Positions 32,877 through 42,754 of a stretch of DNA of 64,000 nucleotides are shown here, piece by piece (the first letter of the stretch is position 1; each line of letters begins with the position of its first letter). The notes beneath the pieces are model-generated. The model had not been told where the DNA came from. It saw only the letters and a program-made list of their open reading frames with translations, and made no database searches. The position numbers and the translations under genes were made by a program. Source of the stretch: RGIG529 sp050950425 (GTDB lineage: Bacteria; Bacillota; Clostridia; Oscillospirales; Oscillospiraceae); assembly GCA_050950425.1 (NCBI GenBank), contig JBMNHO010000002.1, positions 372,001-436,000 on the forward strand, written 5' to 3'.

Positions 32877-33112
32877 TATTCATCACCCTGGCCTTCGTCC
32901 TCCTTATTGCCGCCCTCTTCGCCGTCGTCCTCTTCCTTGGCCTGCATTTCTTCCACTTTTGCCATGATTGCTCTTTTGACTGTTTTTCTTTCATCGAGTG
33001 CGTCAATCAGTATCAAGGTTTCCTCTTTTTCAATTTCAGCTACAGCCTTGGCCGCTTCCTCTGCATTAAGCTGCAGGGTAGCTACCGCCATTATAATGTC
33101 CCCTGGCGTCAT
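32876..33112 (-). CDS. Acidic helical head-region protein (78 aa)
   Basis: Helical (LQLNAEEAAKAVAEIEKEET) with an extremely acidic C-terminus (EEDDGEEGGNKEDEGQGDE). The same frame stays open upstream to about 33245 without a Met. The real start may therefore be ATG TTT AAG near 33263, separated by one indel, extending the protein by about 50 residues. Function unknown. Confidence 0.5.
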   Translation of the reverse strand: MTPGDIIMAVATLQLNAEEAAKAVAEIEKEETLILIDALDERKTVKRAIMAKVEEMQAKEEDDGEEGGNKEDEGQGDE

Positions 33113-33283
33113 TATCCAGCTCCAATAAGGCCCCCTTGTGCAGTGATGGGTATAACTAATACCCCTCTGGCTCCTTTTCGTCGCTCCTGGTGGCGGTTCT
33201 GGGCCTTGCCCGGCGCGTCTTTTGTCCAGCTCCGCTATCCTAGCTATGAGTTCTTAAACATTCTCTTTTCCTCCAGTAGCGCG

Positions 33284-33431
33284 TCAGCGATCTGTGGCCG
33301 GAGCTATAAGCCCTTGTTTGATTAAGACCTCTCTCGCGGCTTGGAAGAACGGCGTCAGCAGGGATAGCGTCGCCTACGGAATAGGCGACGCCTCCAAATG
33401 TGCATGATTTAGTGCAAATGTAACCGTTCAT
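33284..33431 (-). pseudogene. Small capsid-region protein, frameshifted
   Basis: Starts MNGYICTKSCTFGGVAYSVG at 33431 with a good ribosome site. After about 33 codons the coding signal moves to another frame that reads REVLIKQGLIAPATDR and stops at 33284, a natural end for such small phage proteins. One base is gained or lost near 33330. Confidence 0.55.
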
Positions 33432-33448
33432 CTATTCTCCTCCTTCTC

Positions 33449-34471
33449 TTAAATGCATTTGTCGAAATAAATCGCCAAATCATCAGAGGTTTTCTTCATG
33501 TCTGTGCTCATCAAACCTTCGACAAACTCTGAATGAGTTCCTTTTTCTCCTTCGAACTGGTCGATTGCTACGTATTGGCCATTGCCCAGCATGTCCCAAG
33601 TGAAGATATAGCCTGCGCTTGGTTCGTCGATTGTTGGGTTGTCTGTTGCGTAGCATAAAAGTGCGCCGTCTGGTGCACATACAAACTGCATATCCTCTTC
33701 GCCTATGCCGCCTGCATTGTAGGTGCTCTCAAGAACACTTACTTGTTCGATTTGTAGGATTGCTGCTAAGGCTTGAGTTGTTACGATTGCTGGGTTCGCT
33801 GTGCTTCCGGTGTACTTAACTCTTTCGATTATGTCTGGGTGGTTCTTTAATGCGTTGTACGCTTCAATTCCCAGGGCCAATCTGTTAGGTCTTCTGCGGC
33901 CGTTTTGTTTGATTTCTGTTATCCTCTCGTCAAAGAAGCCAACAGGATCAAAGTTTGCGTCGCTGAATTTTAGGAATTTCTTCTCTTCTGCGTCAGCTAC
34001 AGCTGCTCCAGTCCATACATTGTCCCATGCTTCTGGTTTGAAGAAGTTCATTGCAAATATAAGGTCTAGGTGAAGCTTCAATTGCTCCGTTGCGAACCTT
34101 ACCTTCGCTCTTCTTGGGTCTGCTACCCCTGGGGCTCTGCTTCTTTGGTAGTTCAATGCGTCGATTTGGTCGATACCTACGATTACTTGATCTACCTCGC
34201 ATTTGTAGGTGTTGTCTGTCTGTCCCATTAATGCTGGGCTTACTTTTCCAAACGCTGGCTTTCTGCCTACGTTGTCTCTTGCAAGGTCAGCCTTGCTGAA
34301 TGTGTAGTAATAGCTCGCGCTTAATCCTACGGGACAAATTGGGAATATTGAAGGTGCTACAAAGTCCGCCTCCTCTTGGAAGTAGGCCATGCTCATGTTA
34401 GTCAGGTAGTTGTTGGGCTTCCATCCCTTTGCAATCTGTACCTGAAGGTTTGAAATACTTGTTCCTTTCAT
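33449..34471 (-). CDS. Major capsid protein
   Basis: 340 residues. MSMAYFQEEADFVAPSIFPI, RAPGVADPRRAKVRFATEQL, FDERITEIKQNGRRRPNRLA and GIEAYNALKNHPDIIERVKY are typical of this Clostridia/Bacillus phage capsid family (HK97 fold, E-like). Hundreds of copies form the head. The decoration protein gene lies just upstream and small connectors downstream, as expected. Confidence 0.88.
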   Translation of the reverse strand: MKGTSISNLQVQIAKGWKPNNYLTNMSMAYFQEEADFVAPSIFPICPVGLSASYYYTFSKADLARDNVGRKPAFGKVSPALMGQTDNTYKCEVDQVIVGIDQIDALNYQRSRAPGVADPRRAKVRFATEQLKLHLDLIFAMNFFKPEAWDNVWTGAAVADAEEKKFLKFSDANFDPVGFFDERITEIKQNGRRRPNRLALGIEAYNALKNHPDIIERVKYTGSTANPAIVTTQALAAILQIEQVSVLESTYNAGGIGEEDMQFVCAPDGALLCYATDNPTIDEPSAGYIFTWDMLGNGQYVAIDQFEGEKGTHSEFVEGLMSTDMKKTSDDLAIYFDKCI

Positions 34472-34498
34472 AGTCTGTTATCTCCTTTCGTCTCTTTA

Positions 34499-35113
34499 TT
34501 AGACTTCTTCAGCGACGTTTACCCATTTGCCGCTTGTTTCGTCATATTTTAGTGAGTCTCCGTCGCCTTCCGGTTCTGTAATTTCTACATCGGAAAGGTC
34601 TTCAAGCGCGAGCGCCTTGTTGACATACTTCTCGGCTGTAGCGTCATAAACTATGGCGTCTCCATCCTGAATGTCTGTAATGTCCACATCAGTAAGCCCG
34701 GCTAATGTAAGCGGTGCGACTTCTCCTCCAGCCTTATACCCGGCTTTAATCACCTGGACCTTGATTACTGCGCCTTCTGCAGCTGCACTTTCCAATGCAA
34801 TTGCAAGAATAAATGCTCCTGCAGTGGCAGTTATGGCTTTTCCGGAAGCATTAGTTGTCAATTCTGCTCCTGCTGAAACTGCTGCACCGGTCTTCCAAAG
34901 TCCTATATCCTTAATTTGAATATCAACGTCTTCTCCAGCCTTAATTCCTTCTTGCCCAGGAATAATAAGTCCGAGAGAATTTTCGCCTGCTGTTCCGCAA
35001 ACCGCAATCTTACCACTTGTAAATTTTGCAGCCAGAAATTCTCCAGCTGCAATATCTGCATTAGCCTTTGCCACTATCGTGGCGCTGTTATTAATACTTG
35101 TTCCAAAATACAT
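34499..35113 (-). CDS. Capsid decoration protein (DUF2190-like) with C-terminal repeats
   Basis: 204 residues. The N-terminal about 130 (IAAGEFLAAKFTSGKIAVCG, GLIIPGQEGIKAGEDVDIQI, ELTTNASGKAITATAGAFIL) is a beta-tulip decoration fold. The C-terminus has two copies of about 30 residues: LTDVDITDIQDGDAIVYD...KYVNKAL and LSDVEITEPEGDGDSLKYD...KWVNV. Such repeats sit on the capsid surface and may bind cells or glycans. Confidence 0.75.
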   Translation of the reverse strand: MYFGTSINNSATIVAKANADIAAGEFLAAKFTSGKIAVCGTAGENSLGLIIPGQEGIKAGEDVDIQIKDIGLWKTGAAVSAGAELTTNASGKAITATAGAFILAIALESAAAEGAVIKVQVIKAGYKAGGEVAPLTLAGLTDVDITDIQDGDAIVYDATAEKYVNKALALEDLSDVEITEPEGDGDSLKYDETSGKWVNVAEEV

Positions 35114-35125
35114 GATTGTTCCTCC

Positions 35126-36356
35126 TTATTTTTTATTCTCGTATTCGTGTACGAGTTCTGGATTTTGTTGGCATGCCTTGTCTATAGCTTGCGCTCTAGT
35201 TAAATCTGGCATGGACTTCTGGATTTCGTCGGCGTGTTTCTCAATAGCTGCCCAGGCACTGGTCTTCTCCGTTGCCTTTCTTGCCTATTTCTGAAAATAT
35301 GCCGGACTTTTCGACTGCTTCTACGCTGGCGTCAAGCACAGTAATCATTTGATTGTATGCGTCGCCGCCTGCTGCCTTTAAACTCTTGAACAATGGTACA
35401 AGCTCTTCGGATTTCTTTCCGATGATCTCGTACTTTTTAGCAATTTCAGATAACTCTCTATCCTCCGCTGCGTCTGCTGATTTACGAAGTCTTTCAAGCT
35501 CTGCCTTAACTGCAGGGTGAAGGCCTTTATAAATATCTTCTCCCTCTCCTGCTGTAGGTTCTGCTGCCGGTACTGGGTCTGTTGCTCCTTTGTTCACATC
35601 TGCTGGTGTAGGATCTGTTTCTGGATCATCCTGAATGCCGGCCTTTTTCTCGATTGCTTCGAGGGCTGCTAACTCTTCAGGTGTCAATTTGCTTTTGTCG
35701 ATTTTCATGTCTTCCATTTCTCCTTTCGTTTCTTGTTTTTTGATTGGATCTTCCTCCGGATCTGTTGCCGGTGGAGTTGGTTCTGGTTCTGCTTTGGCTA
35801 TAATAGCTTCCAGCTTTTCTTTGGCTGTCTTGGCCATTTCAAGCCTTGCAGGTGTTATTGGCTGTTCCTTCTTGTTGATTTTGCTTGTGGTCTTCCCTTG
35901 AGCCCAGGTCGGTATTAATTCTTTTACTGCGTCGCTGAACTCATCTAGACTCTGCTCCATCAGTCCCGGCTTGTCGGTCTCTTCCACATCGTCGTCTAAA
36001 ATGATTGAGCATAGACTCTCTTCCAAAGCGTAGCAAACGTCCCATATTTCGCTGGTTACTCGTCTGCGCTTTTGCTCGTTTAGCTTCTCTCCGAATGTGG
36101 TAGCCTCGTAGCCTTTGGCTATTTCTTCTACGGCCTCGTCGACGTTTTCATCTCCAATGCCGAGGGCTTTTGCTACGGCTGAAAAGAATTTCTTAACTGC
36201 GCCGCCTTTTTCACCTCCTTCCACGGGTTCCACATCGGGTTTTGCTGGGGGTGTACCTTCTTTGCTTTTGTATAAGAGTATATTTGCCTCTGGGTTGGCT
36301 CCAGCTTCTACAAAATCAACTTTTGTAATCTTTAAGTCTTTTAGCTTAGATGCCAT
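35126..36356 (-). pseudogene. Scaffold / XkdF-like C-terminal protein, frameshifted near its end
   Basis: The frame 35241-36356 encodes 371 residues, starting with MASKLKDLKITKVDFVEAGA. Acidic Pro-rich linkers and a helical C-terminal part (GLHPAVKAELERLRKSADA) follow; this resembles the scaffold-like domain found beside XkdF. Close to the end the coding signal jumps to a frame reading AWAAIEKHADEIQKSMPDLT and AIDKACQQNPELVHEYENKK, stopping at 35126. One extra base near 35270 would explain it. The protein may still work without its last about 45 residues. Confidence 0.7.
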
Positions 36357-36390
36357 GCTGCTTTTCCTCCTTTCCCTGATAAGTCTATAT

Positions 36391-36417
36391 AAAACAAAAA
36401 ACGACGAATGCTCGTCG
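36391..36417 (-). terminator. Terminator between protease and scaffold genes
   Basis: CGACGA-ATGC-TCGTCG (36402-36417) followed leftward by a U-rich run. A compact intrinsic terminator within the head operon, so scaffold and capsid genes may have another promoter or depend on antitermination. Confidence 0.7.
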
Positions 36418-36440
36418 CTCCCTGATTTATCAGTATTCGA

Positions 36441-36920
36441 TTATTCTGTTTCCTCCGTGATTTCTTCCCGGATTGCCTCTCCCTCAATGCTAAACATTGG
36501 GTATGTCCCGTCTTTGACCTTGTCCCAGACGTCTGGGTCTGTTACCTTGAAGCCTATCCACCATCCCTCCGGCAGAGTTCCTTCGGTTATGCCTATGGCG
36601 TTCATCTTCTCCTTTGTGAATACCATACTCTCTACTAAAACAGCGACGCCTCCTCGCTCGTGTTGCTCTCCGCCCTCGCGGTAAAGCTCTACGAAACTGT
36701 ATGCTGCCTGTTCCAGTTCCTCTGGATCTATCATGTCCTCGTGGTAGTCTTCGACCTGGTCTCCCTTGGCCGTGACCGCTACATTGGCCCATCCAAAGGC
36801 CAGCATTTTGTCGTCGTCAGACTTCTGGATCTTAAATCTGCCTTTAATCACTCCTGGTGCCCTTGCTTTTGGTTCAACCTTGGCCGGCTCTATGTTTATC
36901 AAATCACTAAACTTGGCCAT
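36441..36920 (-). CDS. xkdF: Prohead protease, XkdF-like
   Basis: 159 residues from ATG 36920 (MAKFSDLINIEP), AAAGGAGG upstream. FGWANVAVTAKGDQVEDYHE, MIDPEELEQAAYSFVE and GWWIGFKVTDPDVWDKVKDG with YPMFSIEGEA are the XkdF signature. Members are putative serine-type proteases that process scaffold or capsid. Followed by the scaffold-like protein, as in PBSX where both functions are in one gene. Confidence 0.82.
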   Translation of the reverse strand: MAKFSDLINIEPAKVEPKARAPGVIKGRFKIQKSDDDKMLAFGWANVAVTAKGDQVEDYHEDMIDPEELEQAAYSFVELYREGGEQHERGGVAVLVESMVFTKEKMNAIGITEGTLPEGWWIGFKVTDPDVWDKVKDGTYPMFSIEGEAIREEITEETE

Positions 36921-36941
36921 TGCCCCACCTCCTTTCAAAAT

Positions 36942-37277
36942 CTAAACCTTGAACTCCCTCCTGTACCATTGGTGAAGGTCTTCTGTGGTTTTAATCTTGG
37001 CCGCTATAATCTGGCCGTCCTCCACCTGCTTGTGGTACTTGCGCTTGAATTCTCCTATTGTCAGCACCTTAAACTGCCATTCCCCTGGTGCGTATCCTGT
37101 GGATGTAAATGTGAAGCCTTTTTCCGTCTCTTCGGTTATCTCTCCTGGTATCTCATGGCCTCTATTGGTGTCAAAGAACCGAAGGTTTCCCTTGTGAATG
37201 TGTGCGTCCAGCGCTATGCCTGTGAAGTCTTTCGCTCCTGCCGGTTTAAATGCATATACTGCTCTTTGATTAATCAT
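36942..37277 (-). CDS. Hypothetical head-region protein (111 aa)
   Basis: Contains AVYAFKPAGAKDFTGIALDA, IPGEITEETEKGFTF and YAPGEWQFKVLTIGEFKRKY. Four-base overlap with the end of the MuF gene suggests translational coupling to it, and thus a possible partner or immunity role. No family recognised. Confidence 0.55.
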   Translation of the reverse strand: MINQRAVYAFKPAGAKDFTGIALDAHIHKGNLRFFDTNRGHEIPGEITEETEKGFTFTSTGYAPGEWQFKVLTIGEFKRKYHKQVEDGQIIAAKIKTTEDLHQWYRREFKV

Positions 37278-40200
37278 ATTGTTGATCCCACCTTTACAAA
37301 ATCTTCAATCGGTATTCCGTTAACCTTGGTTATGTGTGCCTCTTTGAATTTCTCCAGAAGCTCGGCTCTTAGTGAGTTGCTCTGGCATGATATGCCTATG
37401 AAGCTTTCTTTTGCTATTCCTTGTCTGAACATGATCTCGTTCCCGCTGCGGTAGGTTGTGGCCATTTGCTTTATAAAGTCCAATGGTGAAGGACGGCCAG
37501 CCATTGCCGCTGTGTCTGATGTGCCGTACTGGTCATAATCGAAAGCGTACCAGTCGGTTCTCTCCATTTCCTTTGGGTCAATAAGAATACGGTATCTGTT
37601 TCCCCTATAGCTGTCGTCAAATCGAGGGTTGTTTTTGTTTTTTACTCCTATCCTTGTAAACACGCTATCGCTTCCGCCGGTCCTGAAGTCTTCTACCGGA
37701 CTTGCGCCGGTTCTCTTCATACCTGCTTTGAAACGGTTGTTATTTGATAGGAGTCCTGGGCTCTGAATAATCTTTACTATATCGTCTGCGTCTGGTATTC
37801 CTGTCCATACGTACTTTAGCCCTGCCTTTTTGTATGTTTCTACTATTCCCTCTTCGATGTAGGTCTGGTATCCGTCAAAAACTTTAACCAGCTCCATGTT
37901 GTCTATGCGCTTCGGGTCTGATTCGCTCTTCTTTTATTATCATGTCCAGTTTAGCTGGAATTTCTTCTGGTTTCAAGGTATCTAATTCATGGATCCGATT
38001 AGGTGCATGCTGCCATACTAGGCGCGTCTTTTTTAGAATTGTCTCCGCCTGGGCGTCTGGGGTCATTAATAAGCCGTCAAGCTCCAGTTTTTGTAGCATA
38101 TTCTTGATGTTTTCTGCGTCTGCAGCTCCGCTGGTTGTTACTGGTGTCCTTACTCTGAAATATCCACGCCATCCGTTGTACTTTCGTGTTATCCCATCGA
38201 TATAAAGTTCAAACGAGGTATTCTCCATCGGTGACTGTCATGGTTCTTATGGATGCTCCCAGGTCTGCCTTGGATGAATATAACTTCTTGGCGTCGTCTG
38301 CAAGTTCAAAGTAAAGTTCCCCGGTGCTATCTCCTATCGGCTTCATTTTGTCCCATGTCTTGGACCAGGTGACGTTGGTCAGCTTTCCTGAAATCTCGTA
38401 TATTTCGTATGTGCCTCCGGACGCGTCGTCTAGTATCTGCATTCGTCGACCAGTGAGGTTTAATCCTTCGACATCTCCCTCCGTCGCTCCTTATGGGTAC
38501 TCCCATTCTCTTGTCTGGGAGCACGGACAAATCTTTGAAGACTTCATTTGCCCCTATGCTATCTTTTGGCTTGGCTGGTACTGGTGCTGTGGCCGCTGCC
38601 TTCCTGGCCGCTTCATTTGCCGCCAGTCTATTTCTAACCTGGGCACTCATCTCCGGTGCCTTTACTGGGTCTGATATGCTGGTGACCAGCTGGGTTCTTG
38701 TTCATGTTGTTGTAGTATGGGATCTGTTTTTGCTTGGCCATCTGTTTTAATTCTGCCACATTCATCTTCTTTAGGGTTTCCGGGCTATGCATTACGGCTG
38801 TTATTGGCTGTTGCATGTGCTGCGTCGCCTCGTCTGCCCATATGAAGGCCTGCTTTCGTTCCAGTTCTTTCTGTCAATAAGGTCAGAATAAAACTCTCGG
38901 TAGTCCTCTCGTACCGGTCTTCCTTTCCTATCGACGATTTGGTCGAGTAGCTCCTCTGCTGCCTTTGCCTTTCCCATGGAGGGTTCCTCTGCATAGTCCT
39001 CTGAATATCTCCCTGTATTCCTGTGTCTGGTATGGCTTCTACCCTCTTGATGTAAGTTAAGGTGTCCTGAAGGTCAAGGTCAACCTCTCCCTTTGCAAAC
39101 TCTCCGGAATAAATTATTATAAATAGGCTCTGTTTCTCCGTATGTTGCGTTCGGGTGGTAGGTGTAGCTCATTTGTTGGCCGCCTATTTCATTGATGTAT
39201 CTGAATGACTGCTCTTTATCTAGCCCTATGAGCTTTCCTGCGTCGTCTATTTGTTACAAAGTTTCCGCCGTGGCTGTCGAAGTTCCCCATCAGCCAGTCT
39301 GTTGTGTGCTCTCTCTGAAGCTGTGCAGCTATTCCTGGTGGTAGCTGGTCCCGTCGGTATATTGCTATGTGTTTTAAGTCTAAACTTTCATCAATATCAA
39401 CGACTTTCTTCTGAAAGGCTCCAAACTTACCATCTAGCTCCCCTATTCCTACCGGCACCGCTGTGTCTGGGTCAATTATGCCCTGGACTTTATATCCTGC
39501 CTCCTGGACATGTGCCCTGAAGGCCTCGGGATTTCCACTCTTGCTTTGTGCCGGTTTGAATAGCCATTCTTGCCCCTGCGTCGTCGAAGTATGAATATAT
39601 GTCTCCGGTGCCTCCTAGATTGGCTTTGCCGTTGTACTTCATGCCGCTTGGCATTTGTACTGCCGGTCGTAAATTGCCGGCATTTCTGGTTCTGGTGGAT
39701 CTGTCGCCGGTGAGCTGGTCTTCCTGGCTCCATGGCTCTGGATCGCGTCGCTGTTCCGGTGCCGGCTTGTATTTCGGTGGCTCTACCTCCACGTAAAGCA
39801 CGGCGCATCTGACAGCGTGGGTGTGCTGGTGGTGTTTGCTTCTGGCCGCTGTATAGTGAATATGCCTTTGAAATCAAAGTCAGCCGCCCATGTCCACTTC
39901 GACTTACCTTCCAAACCTCCGCATATTTCGAACATACCCTTTCATCGGCTGCTGTGCTCCAAACTTTCACGACTTTGCCGATTAAGCTCTGCTCCTGGGC
40001 CTGCTTCATCCCTTCATCGGCTCCCTTGTTGTATGCGAAGGCCATTTCTGTGGTTGCTATGGTGAAGGCTCTTTGCCTGTGTTGCTTGGCCGCGTACTTC
40101 TGCTGCTGCGTCCCTGGCTCTCTTCTCGGCAGTCTATCTCCTTCATGTCTGGGTTGTTCTCCAGGAGGCTTTCTTTACATGTGCTGATAATAGTTCAGGT

Positions 40201-40746
40201 TGGCCTTGGCCTGGGCCTTATTTAGGCCTACGGTTGCCCGGATCGCCCTGGCCAGCTCATCAACAGTGAAGTCTCCGCTGAAGGCATGCTCGACCATGGC
40301 CGCTATGGCTTCTTTCTGACTCGTCCCCTATGACTTGTTACCCATTGCGCGCCGTGTTCGTTTGTCCATTTAAGGACTCCCTCGCTCATTGGATCAAAGA
40401 AATAGTCCGGATGATGCTGCCATCAAGCTCTGCGTTGGCCGCCATGCATGGCCTCTGTCCATATTGGTTTCAGAGTGCTCGTTGACAAAGTTGGCATAGT
40501 CATTTTGCCACTCCTGAACGGTCTTCTCGTCCAGGTAGCCGTTGAGGATGGCCTCTCGCAGCTCCTTGTATGTTATGGCCTGCTGCTGGTCGTTCCACAG
40601 TCTGGTGAGGAAATAAACCGGCTCCGGCTCTGTTGCGTCCAGGAATGCAGTTTAATTTTTCGAGGACCTCGTCTGCTGCTGCTTTGCTCTTTTTGCTTTG
40701 CCTTGGTATCGGCGTGCTGGTGTCTTGATTTCCTGATCCTGAACAT
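37274..40746 (-). pseudogene. MuF-type head protein fused to kinase-like and further C-terminal domains, multiply frameshifted
   Basis: About 1150 codons in one gene, broken by many indels but readable piecewise. Near 40.0-40.7 kb is the MuF/SPP1-gp7 minor head domain (FSGDFTVDELARAIRATVG, then TEMAFAYNKGADEGMKQAQE and VVKVWSTAADERVC). Near 39.0-39.6 kb is a kinase-like domain with TDWLMGNFDSHGGNFVT (catalytic D and N) and GKLIGLDKEQSFRY (metal-binding loop), reminiscent of PI3/4-kinase or HipA folds. At 37.3-38.5 kb is a long C-terminal region (YNGWRGYFRVRTPVTTSG; ends IPIEDFVKVGSTI). Open segments include 37274-37897, 37884-38228 and 39476-40045. MuF proteins enter the capsid, and some carry C-terminal toxin domains. 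Confidence 0.7.
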
Positions 40747-42163
40747 CAATCATACCTCCCCAGCCTCTCCTTGGCCTTTTTTACAGCTTGCTCATCGTCC
40801 TCGTAAATCTCCCAGGTCGTCCCTGCTCTGCCTCTTTGCCTGGTTCTACATCGGAGTTCTGGTTCTCGTCGGCTGTTTCGTCTGCCTTGGTCGCAGTTCC
40901 ATCATCCAGTCTTTCTGGCAGGCCGGCCACTTCTCTCACGATAGTCTTCCAGGTGGTCGTCTGGTACTAGTATGCCGACGCCTGTCATGTCCTTGATGTA
41001 AGCAGCCAGAGCCTGAATGTCTGCGCTCGTCAATGTCTCCGTGGTGCAAGGTAGGATAGTCGGTAATGCCGGCGAAGTGCTCTGAGCGTTTAGGTCAATC
41101 AGCGCCGGGATTGCCTTGTTGTTGAATGTCTCGCAGATAATGTCCAGGTATGCTCCGACGGCCATGGCAGAACAGTCTCTGTCTTGTCGCTGGATAGTGC
41201 CAAGCTACCCACCTTCTGGTGCCCTAATAAAACAAAATCGGCCAGGACGGTCATTGCTATCCTGGTGTCGTATCTCTCAATAATTGCATTGGTGTCAAAC
41301 TGCCGCCGTCCGCCTGTGCTTAATAGCTCCAGCTTCCAGCCGGCCGGCAACGATCAGACCTTCGAGGCTGTCCCGCCTTATGTTCTGGACGATGTCTGTC
41401 TGCAGCGTACTCTGACAGCTACCATGTCCGGGTCGTCTTCATCCCAGATATTCATTCCTTCCGGAGCTGTCAATGTCGGAAAACCGGCCAGGTCTCTTTC
41501 GATGCCGATGCCCTCTATCTCCTGGATCCTGCGCTTGAAGTACCAGCTGCGGTAGGCGTTACGGAGAATGCTCCTTCCTTCCGGGCTGCCCTTCCTGCTC
41601 TTGGTCCTGAAGATCATCAGCTTTTCAATTGGTATCGTCGAGGAGCTCGAACTCTTGGCGGTGGCATTTGGGACATACCGACCAGGTTATCCTCCCTCGT
41701 CGTATACCCATTCCCAGAGGGTCTCCTGCGCTCTGATTGGCAGCTTGCGCCATCCTATGAGTCCGTCGCTGTATTTGCTGTTTAGTCGTGGATCCTTGCT
41801 CTTGCCGGCGCGGCGTTTATACACTATTTCGTGTGCGCTCCATCCATATGTCAAGAATGAAAGGATTTCCGATATCGTGTCTGTCCATGTATCCTGCATA
41901 TCGTCCATGCACTGATAAATGAACTCTGTAGCTTCCTCATCCTTGGTTGTGGGTCCTCCTGGTTGAACCGTCCAGGACGCTTGTCTGATTAGCATTTCAA
42001 TGGCATAGAGAATTGCTCCGATCACATCGTCGTTCTCACTCATCTCTCTATAAACCTCGACGCCTTTTCTCCCCTGGAGATCCTTCAGGAACTCCTCATA
42101 GAAAAAGCCGCCGTATCTCTTCTGTCCCAGGCGGCCGATTTCCCTAAAATTATTATTAGCCAT
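40746..42163 (-). pseudogene. Phage portal protein, multiply frameshifted
   Basis: The first 155 residues are intact (41687-42163: MSENDDVIGAILYAIEMLIR, SFLTYGWSAHEIVYKRRAG, IGWRKLPIRAQETLWEWVYD). The rest appears in successive frames: PIEKL...FRTKSRKGSPEGRSIL, KRRIQEIEGIGIERDLAGF, RRQFDTNAIIERYDTRIAM, LADFVLLGHQKVGS and MAVGAYLDIICETFNNKAIP. These pieces are in perfect order for a DUF935-like portal. Single-base gains and losses, some only 15-50 bases apart, separate them. The portal is the DNA gateway of the capsid, so the prophage cannot package if these indels are real. Confidence 0.85.
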
Positions 42164-42197
42164 TTACTTTCTCACCTCCCTTTCCGCCTTATCCTGG

Positions 42198-42431
42198 CTA
42201 CACAAACATAAAACCCACAATTCGGACGTTGGCATTATTCTTAAGCCTGAACTCCTCATCGTATGCGGTGTTGTAGTAGTCTACCTTTGTCGCTATCTTT
42301 GCTGTATTCGTTATAATCTCAATCGCTCCGGTTGGGAGTTTAATTGCAACGATTAGCATTTGTGCTGTTCTTTCTTTTTCTTCTGCTTCTTGAATGAAGC
42401 GTGCTCTTAGTTGATAAGCCTTGCTATCCAT
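42198..42431 (-). CDS. Hypothetical protein between portal and terminase (77 aa)
   Basis: Helical start (MDSKAYQLRARFIQEAEEKE) and beta C-terminal half (QMLIVAIKLPTGAIEIITNT, NNANVRIVGFMFV). Good spacing and an independent frame. No family recognised. Confidence 0.6.
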   Translation of the reverse strand: MDSKAYQLRARFIQEAEEKERTAQMLIVAIKLPTGAIEIITNTAKIATKVDYYNTAYDEEFRLKNNANVRIVGFMFV

Positions 42432-42499
42432 TTTGTGGGTTGCTCCTCTCTGTCTTTTGTTTTTTTATTTCCTCCCTCTCTCCCTAGCACCATATTGGT

Positions 42500-42614
42500 G
42501 TAGTAGGTAATAGGTAATAGGGTACCAGTAATAGGGTACCAGTAATAGGGTACCAGCGTGGCTCGTTCCGTGCTTTTACTGTGCTTGTATGGTGCTTGCA
42601 CAGTGCTTTTTGTA
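42500..42614 (-). repeat. Noncoding repeat block: 14-bp direct repeats plus five 11-bp iterons
   Basis: Three tandem copies of a GGGTACCAGTAATA-type unit (about 42519-42558), then five 11-bp units at 42560-42614. Plus-strand units include TGCTTTTACTG, TGCTTGTATGG and TGCTTGCACAG. The same two-part arrangement occurs inside the replication-initiator gene near 56.0 kb. The short ORF across this block is not credible. Confidence 0.75.
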
Positions 42615-42690
42615 AACCCTTGATATTGCTATGTTTGAAGGGTGCTCCAAAAAATAAAGCAACGTCAAATGAACATCATTTGCCTTTGAC

Positions 42691-42742
42691 ATTTTGCACG
42701 GTGCTTGTCTGGTGCTTGTCTGATACTCGTCTGGTGCCTTCC
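42691..42742 (-). repeat. Second 11-bp iteron array upstream of the first
   Basis: Units ATTTTGCACGG, TGCTTGTCTGG, TGCTTGTCTGA and TACTCGTCTGG follow each other at exact 11-base spacing in the gap after the terminase gene. Confidence 0.7.
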
Positions 42743-42754
42743 TTATTCTTGGCA

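Noticed and set aside
42407..42601. 64-codon ORF covering the repeat block near the terminase genes
   Set aside because: It consists mainly of translated 14-bp and 11-bp repeats and overlaps a better-supported gene (42198-42431).
42480..42620. Possible CRISPR array because of short direct repeats
   Set aside because: Repeats are 11-14 bp without spacers of regular length, and no cas gene is present.
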